This document shows positions 47,196-56,023 of a stretch of 64,000 nt of DNA, in pieces (the first letter of the stretch is position 1; the number at the start of each line of letters is the position of its first letter). The DNA lies in NCBI RefSeq assembly GCF_963668385.1, contig NZ_OY764327.1, positions 5,712,724-5,776,723 of the forward strand, given 5' to 3'. A model generated the notes under the pieces. That model had not been told where the DNA came from. It did no database searches and saw only the letters and a program-made list of their open reading frames with translations. The position numbers were made by a program, and so were the translations under genes. The DNA is from an uncultured Carboxylicivirga sp. GTDB taxonomy: Bacteria; Bacteroidota; Bacteroidia; Bacteroidales; Marinilabiliaceae.

Positions 47196-49436
47196 TCACA
47201 CTTTTTTTGTGCTAATTTTTAATATGGAAGGCACCAACAACAGTGCGCTTATTAAACAAGATGATATAGAAACCACTACCAAAACACCAAAGAACCTCAA
47301 CGGACCAAAGTTGGATATCATTAGTATTGAAAAACCAATGATGACCGAAAAGGCGTTAAATACAATTCCTCGGCCTGTTGTTTCTAATGTGGTTTTTATG
47401 GCTGTTTCAACATGGTTCGATGCTGTAAATTCTTCTTTGTATCGCCAGATAAAATGAATAGTATAATCCACCCCAACCCCAATCATAATGGACGATAACA
47501 AAGCGGTAATAATATCTAAGGGAATATGCGTATATCCCATTAATCCAAACAAAAACAAACAGGATAGTATAAGCGGTAAACTACCAATCAAGCCCACTTT
47601 AACGGACTTAAAAATGATGCCCAGTAAAATAAAGATGATGATTAATGCAATTACCAACGAGGATATTTGCCCGTTAATAACCATATCGGCAATTTGTATT
47701 TTTGATAAGCCGGGGCCGGCAATGCAAACCACGTTAGCATCGTTTTGGGTTATGGTTTGCAATGCATTTAAAATGTTTTTCATGGTACGATTACTACCAT
47801 CTTTCATACTTACCAAAATGCGTGCATGCTCGTAGTTAAAATCAATTAACTGGCCCACATGCTCATCGTATCCACCAAACGATAGCAAAGTAAGAAACTG
47901 TTCAGCCTCAGCCTCGGACGACGGTAATTTATTGTATCCCTCTTCGTTGGGCATAAACAAGCCTTTGCTCAGCTCTTTTAAAAAGGTATTAGGCGATATA
48001 ATATGCCCCACATTATCCACTTTTTTTATTTCAGCTTCGTAAGTTTCCATTCGGTTTAACACTTCGGGCGAAAGAACATCACCTTCGAACAAAATGGATA
48101 TGTATTGCGATCCGCCAAACTTGTTATTGACAATATCAATGCTTTGACTAATTTTTGAATCGCCCAGAAAATAACCTTCTATATTGGTATCAACTTTAAT
48201 CAGAAATAATCCACCAACACTAATCAGACTAACGGCTATAAAAATTCCAATCACTCTGCGCGGAAACCGATTTACCCATTGCGTAAACACATGCAATACT
48301 TTATCGAGTATTGATGCTTTTGCCACAGAGCTTTGACTTTTTGATTTTTTAATGGATGAGAAAGAAAGAATGGCAGGCACAAGCAACAAGCTAAGGAATA
48401 AGGCCAACCCAATTCCGAATGACGCCAACAAACCCAACTGAGCTGCCGGTGGCATTTCGTGCGATAACAAACCCAGCATACCACCTATAGTAGTTAATGC
48501 AGTAAGTATAATGGGGCGCTTTAGCTCGAGGTATAATGCAACCACCAACTCCATTGAAGAATGATAGGTATTTTTCTTACATTTTTCCTGATATAAATTA
48601 ATGAGATGAATGCTATAATCGTTGGCAATAGCTATCATCATTATGGGTAATAAAATAGAAACAATAGATATTTGCCAGCCCAGCAACGCCATTAAACCAA
48701 AGGTAAAAACGATGGAAAGAATCACAATCAGAAACGGAAGCACCACCCCTTTCCAATCTTTAAACGACAAAAACAGCACAATCAGCATCAACAGCAAACC
48801 TCCGGGCAAGAGTAACTGCAAATCGCTTTTTATATAACCTTTTATCGATTGACGTATATACGACAAACCACCTATATATATGGTATCGGATGATTGAGAC
48901 TCATCAATCACATTTTCGATGCCCGAAATAATCACCTTATCGGCAACCTCATCGCTTTTAGAAACCACAATGGCCATCGACGAAAAATCGGAGGCCACCA
49001 GTCGTTGCCCCATTCTGTTATTGGCAATCCTTTGTTTTAACTCATCAATCCCTTGTTTCGTATCGGGTATTTCGTCTACCAAAGGCTCAAAACTGGTAAC
49101 TCCATCATCAAGCACTAATTCAAAGGCATCCATCACCGACACACAACCATCTACTCCATCTACATCTTTTAGTTTATCGCTCAAATTTTGCAGATGATCG
49201 AAACTACCCTGGTTTAAAATTCCTTTTTCGTTCTGAAGTACCACAACAATTTTTTCGCTGCCTCCAAATATGCTGTCGATCTTTTGCAAATTAGCTCTAT
49301 TGCCTACATTGCTGGGTATATAGTCTGAAAAATCGGTATTAATAGTTAATCGGGGGTATAAAGACAGCGATGCCAATGCTCCTAATGTAATGATTACGAT
49401 TAACGTAATCCTGTATCGTTCAATTATTCGTCTCAC
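47196..49436 (-). CDS. RND/MMPL-family lipid exporter
   Basis: 746 residues. The start is GTG (49436); no in-frame ATG precedes it before a stop. About 12 membrane segments in two halves, each with a large periplasmic loop (residues about 40-200 and 415-570), and the sterol-sensing/MMPL core repeated: IVSILLPIMMIAIANDYSIHLINLY and SIMIGVGVDYTIHFIWRYKEEF, the second with the GxxxDY motif for proton coupling. It is the first gene of the operon and should lift a lipid out of the inner membrane, to be passed to the LolA-like protein. A TAATTTTG box at 49508-49501 may be its -7 element. Confidence 0.92.
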   Translation of the reverse strand: MRRIIERYRITLIVIITLGALASLSLYPRLTINTDFSDYIPSNVGNRANLQKIDSIFGGSEKIVVVLQNEKGILNQGSFDHLQNLSDKLKDVDGVDGCVSVMDAFELVLDDGVTSFEPLVDEIPDTKQGIDELKQRIANNRMGQRLVASDFSSMAIVVSKSDEVADKVIISGIENVIDESQSSDTIYIGGLSYIRQSIKGYIKSDLQLLLPGGLLLMLIVLFLSFKDWKGVVLPFLIVILSIVFTFGLMALLGWQISIVSILLPIMMIAIANDYSIHLINLYQEKCKKNTYHSSMELVVALYLELKRPIILTALTTIGGMLGLLSHEMPPAAQLGLLASFGIGLALFLSLLLVPAILSFSSIKKSKSQSSVAKASILDKVLHVFTQWVNRFPRRVIGIFIAVSLISVGGLFLIKVDTNIEGYFLGDSKISQSIDIVNNKFGGSQYISILFEGDVLSPEVLNRMETYEAEIKKVDNVGHIISPNTFLKELSKGLFMPNEEGYNKLPSSEAEAEQFLTLLSFGGYDEHVGQLIDFNYEHARILVSMKDGSNRTMKNILNALQTITQNDANVVCIAGPGLSKIQIADMVINGQISSLVIALIIIFILLGIIFKSVKVGLIGSLPLILSCLFLFGLMGYTHIPLDIITALLSSIMIGVGVDYTIHFIWRYKEEFTASNHVETAIKTTLETTGRGIVFNAFSVIIGFSILMISNFGPLRFFGVLVVVSISSCLISALLLVPSILKISTKKV

Positions 49437-49862
49437 TTCTAGTCCTGCCTTTATATATTTAATTCAACGCTTGCTGTTTGTAGCATCTTTTAAGAAGACA
49501 CAAAATTATGAAGAGTACAATCAAGCGTTTCGGTTTTATGAACAAAACGGATGAAGAGGTGCGTAAATGTGTATTTTTCACGATTGAAATGTTAAGGATT
49601 TCTTAATACAGACGTAATCCTCTTTTTTAATTAGTTTCTTTAAAAACAATATATTAACCTTTGCATTGTAGTTTATTAAGCTTGGCAACAGCCAATACGC
49701 AGTATGGTAATCGAGTTAAAATAGCGCACTATTTATTGAAGAAATAACTGTTTGGTAGCAATGAGAAAAGAACGGGTATCATACCAAAGCCGGGCATTGG
49801 GGATTTTCGGTACAGTAATGGAAGAGCAGCGGATGGTTGCTTTAGTCAGTAGTGAGTAGTCA
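49437..49862. other. Non-coding lead-in to the repeat island
   Basis: About 425 bases without a convincing gene. Two 32-codon plus-strand frames (near 49508 and 49761) have no recognisable features and are probably chance. The last 30 bases contain short AGTCAGTAG/AGTGAGTAG copies that also flank the large repeats. Confidence 0.55.
49501..49508 (-). promoter_or_regulatory. Possible -7 element for the lipid operon
   Basis: TAATTTTG on the minus strand matches TAnnTTTG and lies 65-72 bases before the GTG start. A TTG is found 13 bases upstream rather than the usual 19, so only the -7 box is good. Confidence 0.3.
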
Positions 49863-50380
49863 GTAGCAAGACAATTAGGCATCAGGTAAATCGCTAACAG
49901 CTATAGGCTAACACCTCCAACACTGCCGCAGATAAAGCAGCGAATCAAACCAGTTTTGTGAGTGCGGCAGGCTTTTGATTCTTTAAATCCCCGGGTTCAT
50001 TCGCTCCTTCGACACACTTCGACAGGCTCAGTGCTGCTCAGGAAGCTCAATCACCCGGGGCTATTCATATTGAACTCCTCCGGAGTTTTTCCAACGTCTA
50101 CCAATACAAAAGTTCCAAAAAGCTATTGATTTCTGTAGGTTTCATAGCACCGATCTTAGAAACAAGAAGCAATGCCGCCTGAGCCTGTCGAAGGCGCACT
50201 ATGAACTTTTTTCGGACTCCGGACTTTGCACTTCGGACTGCCATAGTCAGTAGTCTGTAGCAAGACAATTAAGCATCATTTAAATCGCTAACAGCTAACA
50301 GCTAATAGCTATAGGCTTAACATTATGCACTCGTTTCCGTCCTCCGTCCTCCGTCTTCGGTCTCTTTTAACCAGTACAAA
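49863..50380. repeat. 518-base direct repeat, copy 1
   Basis: Starts at GTAGCAAGACAATTA. It is followed head-to-tail by copy 2 with near-identical sequence; bases about 49910-50190 are almost unchanged. Inside are several hairpins: CTGCCGCA/TGCGGCAG (49923-49930, 49963-49970), CCCCGGGT/ACCCGGGG (49989-49996, 50053-50060) and AACTCC/GGAGTT near 50075, a CTTCGACAGGCTCAG motif and its reverse complement near 50185, and short tandem words (CTAACAG/CTAATAG, CCGTCCT). No protein is supported. Confidence 0.9.
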
Positions 50381-50899
50381 GTAGCAAGACAATTAAGCAT
50401 CAGGTAAATCGCTAACAGATATAGGCTAACTCCTCCAACACTGCCGCAGATAAAGCAGCGAATCAAACCAGTTTTGTGAGTGCGGCAGGCTTTTTTTTCT
50501 TTAAATCCCCGGGTTCATTCGCTCCTTCGACACACTTCGACAGGCTCAGTGCTGCTCAGGAAGCTCAATCACCCGGGGCTATTCATATTGAACTCCTCCG
50601 GAGTTTTTCCAACGTCTACCAATACAAAAGTTCCAAAAAGCTATTGATTTCTGTAGGTTTCATAGCACCGATCTTAGAAACAAGAAGCAATGCCGCCTGA
50701 GCCTGTCAAAGGCACACTATGCACTTATTACTATGAACTTTTTTCGGACTCCAGACTTTGCACTTCGGACTGCCATAGTCAGTAGTGAGTACAAAGTATC
50801 AAGACAATTCACCCCATATAAATCGCTAATGGCTAACAGCTAATAGCTATAGGCTTAACATCATGCACTCGTTTCAGTCCTCCGTCTTCCGTCTCTTCC
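50381..50899. repeat. 518-base direct repeat, copy 2
   Basis: Second copy, offset 518 bases from the first. Differences are scattered substitutions, a T-run in place of GATT, a 14-base insertion near 50720 and a more divergent last 100 bases. The same hairpins recur (CCCCGGGT/ACCCGGGG at 50507-50514 and 50571-50578). A 74-codon frame (50476-50700) exists only because a stop present in copy 1 was lost, so I do not call it a gene. Confidence 0.9.
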
Positions 50900-50938
50900 C
50901 CCCCCTTGCACACCTGTGCAACAACAACTTTTTTTGCT

Positions 50939-50965
50939 GGCAAGGCATGCGCATTTGCGCAAGGC
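50939..50965 (+). repeat. 27-base spaced repeat GGCAAGGC-N10-GCGCAAGGC, copy 1
   Basis: GGCAAGGC, ten bases, then GCGCAAGGC. The same arrangement with the same spacing recurs at 51065-51091, while the ten internal bases differ except the last T. Confidence 0.7.
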
Positions 50966-51064
50966 TTCAAAACACTCCTAAAAGTGACGTAAACAAATCA
51001 TCAAGCCTCCAAATGAACTCGGGGGAAGGCTTGAAGGTTTGATCAAACCACTTTTTTAACTGCA

Positions 51065-51091
51065 GGCAAGGCTTAAACAAATGCGCAAGGC
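51065..51091 (+). repeat. 27-base spaced repeat GGCAAGGC-N10-GCGCAAGGC, copy 2
   Basis: Second copy of the spaced repeat, 126 bases after the first. Confidence 0.7.
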
Positions 51092-51457
51092 ACTTTTTGT
51101 TTAGAGTTGAAGCCTTGAAGCAATCTTCACGCCTTCACCTGAACAAAAGCTGAGCTTGCACAAGTGTGCGAGGCTGTAGTTTTTGCCCATCAACAGTTCA
51201 ATAAAACATGATAACATATTTAAATCACAAAAACACTTTCATTCAAATATAAAATAACGTCTTATGTGCAACATCTACCTTTACTAATTCGATCAATATC
51301 ATTTTAAACATCAATTATCATGCAAATTAAGAGCACACACCTACTTATATAACTTACAATACAATTGTATAATAATTTGCACATAATATTTTTTTAGCTA
51401 TTTTAGTAAACATATTTAATCTCTTTAATAACATTTCACACTTAAATCCTAAAAACA

Positions 51458-52177
51458 ATGGAAAAAATCCACAGCAACACCCGCACAACCGACACCGACA
51501 ATGTTTGCAGCGGTATTATTGATTTGTATCAGAAAAATCCAAAATTAAGTGAACATCCGCACATGGTAACAATTATCAAAAACCTCAATAATGTTTCAAT
51601 AAATCTGAACGAAGCCATTAAGAGAAGTAAGTCTAAATCGATTTTAGAAGAAAAAGACAACGATAGAGACACTAAGTATCGTAATTTTTACCACCTTATT
51701 TCGGGCAATACACATCACCCCGATACAGCTATCAGCGAACCGGCCTTGCAAATACAGGTTATACTCGACAAATACGGCCTTGAGATTACAAGTGAAAGTT
51801 ATGCCTCGGAGTCATCCATGTTTAACTCTTTTATCAACGATATGAAATCGGATGAAATGCAGCAAGCTCTTCAAGCCATTTCGGGAGGAGTGGCCAGTTT
51901 CGAAGCCTTTGAACAATCGCAAAATAATTTCAACACTACCTTTATCGAGCATAAAGAAGACAAAGCGAATGAAGGTACTTACGAAAATGCTTCTACCTTA
52001 AAACGCGAAGCTATTAAAATAATAAACTACCAACTTATTGGTTATTTACAGACTTTACAAGAGATTGATGAAGAAAATTTTGGTGACTTTGCCCGAAAAG
52101 TGGATCAGATTATAACGGATAGTAACAGTAAGGTTAAGCGCAGGATAAGCATTAAAAAAGACGATATCGTGGAATAA
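51458..52177 (+). CDS. DUF6261-like cytosolic protein
   Basis: 239 residues, no signal peptide, largely helical and rich in Asn, Glu and Lys. The pattern of a RSKSKSILEEKDNDRDTKYRNF segment, then LQIQVILDKYG, a helix about ten residues later and a late Leu-rich helix resembles the DUF6261 family of Bacteroidota; this is from memory of the layout, not a search. Function unknown. It stands alone, behind the repeat island, and ends at a strong hairpin. The 5' region is the longest non-coding stretch in the window, which suggests special regulation or a mobile unit, but nothing in the protein shows an enzyme. Confidence 0.75.
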   Translation: MEKIHSNTRTTDTDNVCSGIIDLYQKNPKLSEHPHMVTIIKNLNNVSINLNEAIKRSKSKSILEEKDNDRDTKYRNFYHLISGNTHHPDTAISEPALQIQVILDKYGLEITSESYASESSMFNSFINDMKSDEMQQALQAISGGVASFEAFEQSQNNFNTTFIEHKEDKANEGTYENASTLKREAIKIINYQLIGYLQTLQEIDEENFGDFARKVDQIITDSNSKVKRRISIKKDDIVE

Positions 52178-52207
52178 TTTCTTTTTCATTATTTGAAATA
52201 ATAAATC

Positions 52208-52245
52208 AAGCCTCACCCGTGCAAATCAACACACAGGTGAGGCTT
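52208..52245 (+). terminator. Terminator after DUF6261-like gene
   Basis: AAGCCTCACC and GGTGAGGCTT form a 10-bp perfect stem with an 18-base loop, followed by TTAATTT. It lies 30 bases after the stop, and also before the convergent sulfatase gene. Confidence 0.8.
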
Positions 52246-52279
52246 TTAATTTGGAAAAAGGATTTTTCTATTTTATAGC

Positions 52280-54721
52280 TTATTCAATAATGCTGTAATC
52301 AGCTGCACTTACTTCCTGATCATCCGGGTTCTTAATATCAAATACCACTTTATGCAATTGTCCTTCGGTAAACTTAAACTTACCAAGGTGTTCATATTCT
52401 TCATTCACCGGCATTCCTTCATCGCGTCCAATATCGAAAGTTTCGTGACCGGTATAAGCGCCATAAACCGTTGCGGTTATGTCCATTTCTCCTACCTTTT
52501 CATCATTTATAAAAAATTCAACAGCAGAAGGCCCGTTAAGCTTCTGCTCTTTCATGGTGTGCTTTAATGTAATCTTGATATCTCCATAAGGGATCTTTAC
52601 ATTACCATCGAAATCGTGCCAGTATAACCCGAGGGTGGAGTAGCTGTAACGAAGTTTACCATCTTTAATAAACAGCGCCTGTCCGCCAATATGTTCACCT
52701 ACTGCATATATAACCCCTTGTGTGGTTTTGTCGGCTGTTATGTAAGCATTTACCTCATAATTGGTGGATTTGATCTCAGGGCCGGCCAATTCGGGAACCC
52801 GGTAAACATTGGGTGTCAATTCCCAGTGTTTCTTAGCCGCTTGTTGCGCATTCGATTCCGGCTGAAGCATTTTGCCCAGAGAACCACCCACTGGATACAC
52901 ATTATACTTCTCTGCCTCTTCCCAGAACAGTTTTTCCAACTCTTTTACTTTTTCAGGATATTGATCGGCCACATTTACTTGCTGTATGGGGTCTTCATCG
53001 ATATTGTACAATTCCCATTCCGTATTCAGCGGATCAAAATTAGCCATCGCTGCCGGATCAACCGACCAGGGAATTCGATAAGGTTTTCCGCAAAGTGTCC
53101 AACCTTCGTGATACAAGCCTACAAATCCGAGCATTTCAAAATACTGAGTGGGATGATTGGTTTTTGCATCGGCATTGTTCCAGGCATAGGTTAGTGATTT
53201 TCCGGGATATGGTTTCTTTTTTTGACCGTTGACATAATCAGGTTCCGGCACGCCGGTCACTTCAAGTATGGTGGGTACCAGGTCGGTTATATTCTGAAAC
53301 TGACGGCGCCACTCGCCTTTGGCCTTGATTGCTTTGGGATAACGTATGGCTGTTGCCGACATGGTTCCTCCAAAATGTGAAGCCATTTGTTTGGTCCACT
53401 GGAACGGAGTTGATGACGCATAGGCCCACGCCACGGAATAGTGGTTGTTCATGTGTGGGCCTCCCCATTCTTCCAAGCCACCATATTCTTCAAGCTTTTC
53501 CAACTGTTGGTCCATGGTAAGCGGAGGAAATCCATTCTGCATTAATAGTTCGGAGAAAGTTCCTGTGGGGGTTCCTTCTGCCGTACATCCATTATCGGCG
53601 GTTAAATAAACAACAAGTGTATTATCCAGTTCGCCCATTTCTTCCAGATGGCTTATAACCCTTCCCACATGAAAATCGACATGCTCTAAAAAGGCTGCAT
53701 TTACTTCCATTTGGCGAGACAGGTATTTTTTACCTTCTTCGCTAAATGAATCCCATTCCGGAATGGTTTCGGGCCAATCAACCATTACAGCATCTTCAGG
53801 TACCATGCCCATTTTTTTCTGACGCTCCAATTGCTGCGCTCTATACACATGCCAGCCCTCATCAAACTGACCTTTGTACTTATCGCGCCATTCTTCAGGC
53901 ACCTGAATGGGGCCATGTACAGCACCGGGTGTATAATACATAAAGAAAGGATTATCTCTCAAACCTTTCCAGTTATCGAGCCACCTAATAGCCTGATCGG
54001 CCATGCCATGCGATATGTGGAATATTGATCCATCGGCATTGGTTTTTGGCGTTTCAATGGCTGTTGTATTTTCATAAAGCAAAGGATGAAACTGGTTGGT
54101 TTCACCTCCCAAAAAGCCCCAGAAATACTCAAACCCCCATACACCTGTCGGCCAACTCTCAAAGGGACCGGCCGGAGATGCTTCTTCCATAGGCGTATTG
54201 TGCCATTTACCAAAAGCTGCTGTGGCATAGCCATTTTCGGTTAAAATTTTGGCAATGGAAGGGGTTGTATAATCAATTTGTGAATTGTATCCCGGATATC
54301 CGGTGGCGAACTCGGAAATGATCCCTGTTCCTATCTGGTGGATATTATAACCGGTAAGCAGAGAGCCTCGGGTTGGAGAACAAACGGCTGCAACAGACAT
54401 GTGTGAATAGCGTATTCCTTCATCACCAATGCGGTCAAATGTTGGTGTTTTCATAACGCCTCCAAAAGATGTTGCATTGGAATAACCGGCATCATCGAGC
54501 ATAACAACCAGTACATTGGGTGCACCTTTGGGCGCTTTAGGCTGTCCAATAAAATCGGGCTTGGAGTCTGCCAGGGTTTTCCCCTGTACGCCTTTCCATT
54601 CCTTGTTTGGATAGGGAATAGCGTTGCCGGCATCTTGCATCGCGCTCTTTTGAACCTGTGTGCATGATACAATGGCGAGCATCAGTATGAATCCTGTGCC
54701 TACTAAAAATTTGTTTTTCAT
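52280..54721 (-). CDS. Arylsulfatase-type sulfatase lipoprotein
   Basis: 813 residues from the ATG at 54721; the extended start at 54763 is unlikely because only 54721 gives the lipoprotein signal (LAIVSCTQ). The formylglycine motif is complete: Cys114 in CSPTRGSLLTGYN, so a sulfatase-maturing enzyme must exist elsewhere. Metal-binding LVVMLDDAGY, FGKWHNTP and YLTADNG are present. The protein is longer than most sulfatases, with an added C-terminal beta domain of about 180 residues (from about 630). Probably periplasmic or surface sulfate-ester hydrolysis. A TetR gene lies 232 bases upstream on the same strand. Confidence 0.94.
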   Translation of the reverse strand: MKNKFLVGTGFILMLAIVSCTQVQKSAMQDAGNAIPYPNKEWKGVQGKTLADSKPDFIGQPKAPKGAPNVLVVMLDDAGYSNATSFGGVMKTPTFDRIGDEGIRYSHMSVAAVCSPTRGSLLTGYNIHQIGTGIISEFATGYPGYNSQIDYTTPSIAKILTENGYATAAFGKWHNTPMEEASPAGPFESWPTGVWGFEYFWGFLGGETNQFHPLLYENTTAIETPKTNADGSIFHISHGMADQAIRWLDNWKGLRDNPFFMYYTPGAVHGPIQVPEEWRDKYKGQFDEGWHVYRAQQLERQKKMGMVPEDAVMVDWPETIPEWDSFSEEGKKYLSRQMEVNAAFLEHVDFHVGRVISHLEEMGELDNTLVVYLTADNGCTAEGTPTGTFSELLMQNGFPPLTMDQQLEKLEEYGGLEEWGGPHMNNHYSVAWAYASSTPFQWTKQMASHFGGTMSATAIRYPKAIKAKGEWRRQFQNITDLVPTILEVTGVPEPDYVNGQKKKPYPGKSLTYAWNNADAKTNHPTQYFEMLGFVGLYHEGWTLCGKPYRIPWSVDPAAMANFDPLNTEWELYNIDEDPIQQVNVADQYPEKVKELEKLFWEEAEKYNVYPVGGSLGKMLQPESNAQQAAKKHWELTPNVYRVPELAGPEIKSTNYEVNAYITADKTTQGVIYAVGEHIGGQALFIKDGKLRYSYSTLGLYWHDFDGNVKIPYGDIKITLKHTMKEQKLNGPSAVEFFINDEKVGEMDITATVYGAYTGHETFDIGRDEGMPVNEEYEHLGKFKFTEGQLHKVVFDIKNPDDQEVSAADYSIIE

Positions 54722-54882
54722 GTTAGTTAAATTGGTTAATCTGATTTTTTCAAAGGTTAGCACTGCTATTTAAACTATAACCGAAATCACTCAATACATA
54801 CATATTGATGGACTTTATGCCTGCCAACTTGTACGATTCATTCAAATTTAACCAATACAAACCACTAAAACATGAACAACAC

Positions 54883-54893
54883 TGTCAGGTTTT
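54883..54893. promoter_or_regulatory. Shared TGTCAGGTTTT motif, copy in TetR A-sulfatase gap
   Basis: TGTCAGGTTTT in the gap between TetR paralogue A and the sulfatase, 162 bases before the sulfatase ATG. The same 11 bases occur at 59434-59444. Here the motif continues into TACA, giving TGT-N8-ACA. It may be an operator or a remnant of a terminator. Confidence 0.4.
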
Positions 54894-54953
54894 ACACCTA
54901 CATAGCTCTCTATATAAGGGATACAGAAATATTTAGGAAATTTTCAACTACCT

Positions 54954-55523
54954 TTAATTACACAGCACTTTATTACCTTGATATAATCCCAGGGTACTTT
55001 CCAGAATCTCCATTGCTAAAGCTACCATTGATTCAACCGAAAGATTATTAACATCAAGGCGTGTATACCATGCGTCGGTAAGTGTGTGGTAAAACTGTAT
55101 TATCTCTCTGTCTGATTTATCAGAATAAAACTGCTCTTTAATTAATGGAAGTAGAATAATCAAAGATCGCTCATTACTACCCCTGTACAGTTCACAAAAC
55201 TGCTTTATGTGGCAATTCTTCAATAGCTGATAATGAAACAACAATGCATCTTTATATTTAAACATCACTTTGTACAAATCAGGAATGAGCACCTTTACAT
55301 TGTTACTGATGTCGTTATGGTATACTTCTATGATACTCTTATGATGCTTAACAAGCTCCGCTAACAAATGCTCTTTATCGTCGAAATGATAATAAAGGGT
55401 TGCCCGGGGTAACTTTGCTTTAGCAGCTAATGCATTTAAACTAAAATCAGGACCGTTACAGGCAAATTCTTTATAGGCAGTAGTAAGCCATTTTTGATAT
55501 TTCTTACTTTTTGTTTTCATCAT
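54954..55523 (-). CDS. TetR family regulator, paralogue A
   Basis: 189 residues. N-terminal helix-turn-helix FSLNALAAKAKLPRATLYYHFDDKEHL (about 27-53), then a ligand domain. It is clearly a paralogue of the regulator at 59473 (shared GPDFSL-AL, FYYHF/LYYHF, LIPDLY-VMF, TLTDAWY-R, LGLY). It sits upstream of the sulfatase gene on the same strand; the gap holds a TGTCAGGTTTT motif also found downstream of paralogue B. It probably represses the sulfatase. Confidence 0.93.
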   Translation of the reverse strand: MMKTKSKKYQKWLTTAYKEFACNGPDFSLNALAAKAKLPRATLYYHFDDKEHLLAELVKHHKSIIEVYHNDISNNVKVLIPDLYKVMFKYKDALLFHYQLLKNCHIKQFCELYRGSNERSLIILLPLIKEQFYSDKSDREIIQFYHTLTDAWYTRLDVNNLSVESMVALAMEILESTLGLYQGNKVLCN

Positions 55524-56023
55524 TTAGGGGATAGATGATATAGCTTTGGTTACAAAGTCTAAAATAATTAGATTATAGTTTAAAATCATTATTTATTAGA
55601 AGTATCAAACAATTAGTTTTTATCACATCTGTCCTAGATAATAAAATAGAGTCCTACTGTAAGATGCATTTTAGATAGGCCTCAACCAGTGAACCAAAAA
55701 ACAAGGTTAGTTTGATGATTAAAAATCGTTTTTGTTTGAACGTAGTGATTTTAAACGATTTCAATCAAATAGCCGTAGTTTTTTGAGAGAAGTGGGTGCA
55801 GCCTTGATTTTCTTTGCTTCGTTTCTTGTATCAAGATAAGAAATGAAGTCGGGTTTGGGCGAAGCGCCAATAAACTCAAAATGTTTAGGACAGCTCTGAG
55901 TTTTTATATAACCATCCAGGCATAAAAGCTCCTGATATTAATATTAGTTCATAAAAAACAGATTCGCCCCACCTGATATTTTAGGAGCAAATCTGTTTTA
56001 GAGTTTAGTCTTAATGTATAAGT
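55524..56023. other. Intergenic region with coding-like remnant and terminator, 500 bases
   Basis: No complete gene. Around 55725-55842 the plus strand reads as a peptide-like stretch ending in FASFLVSR and a stop, without a start codon; the wording is like repeats seen between genes of many Bacteroidota. The 3' end holds a terminator for the gene at 56024. Confidence 0.5.
55955..55999 (-). terminator. Terminator of the DUF1254 operon
   Basis: Minus strand AAAACAGATTTGCTCC and GGGGCGAATCTGTTTT pair over 16 bases with two G-U pairs, loop 13 bases, followed by TT. It lies 24 bases after the stop at 56024. Confidence 0.85.

Larger units (their letters stand above)
50900..51457. other. Palindrome-dense non-coding region upstream of DUF6261-like gene
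   Basis: No reading frame of note. It contains a TTGCACA/TGTGCAA pair (about 50906-50921), TGCGCATTTGCGCA (about 50948-50961), a TCAAGCCT/AGGCTTGA stem (51001-51008, 51027-51034) followed by the 14-base palindrome GGTTTGATCAAACC (51036-51049) and a T-run, and a TGCACA/TGTGCG pair near 51155-51170. The last 250 bases are AT-rich and should hold the promoter of the gene at 51458. Confidence 0.7.

Noticed and set aside
49508-49603. 32-codon plus-strand frame (MKSTIKRFGF...)
   Set aside because: Too short, no family, and it overlaps the likely promoter of the lipid operon; chance is the simpler reading.
49761-49859. 32-codon plus-strand frame (MRKERVSYQS...)
   Set aside because: No domain or ribosome site; its end runs into the repeat words.
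50476-50700. 74-codon open frame inside repeat copy 2
   Set aside because: It starts in a variable T-run of the repeat; the matching frame in copy 1 differs there. It has no recognisable domain and covers hairpin arms, so it is a by-product of the repeat.
49863-51200. Possible CRISPR array or integron attC cluster
   Set aside because: The repeat unit is 518 bases and occurs twice with no short evenly spaced repeats; no attC core (RYYYAAC/GTTRRRY pairs in order), integrase or cas gene is present.
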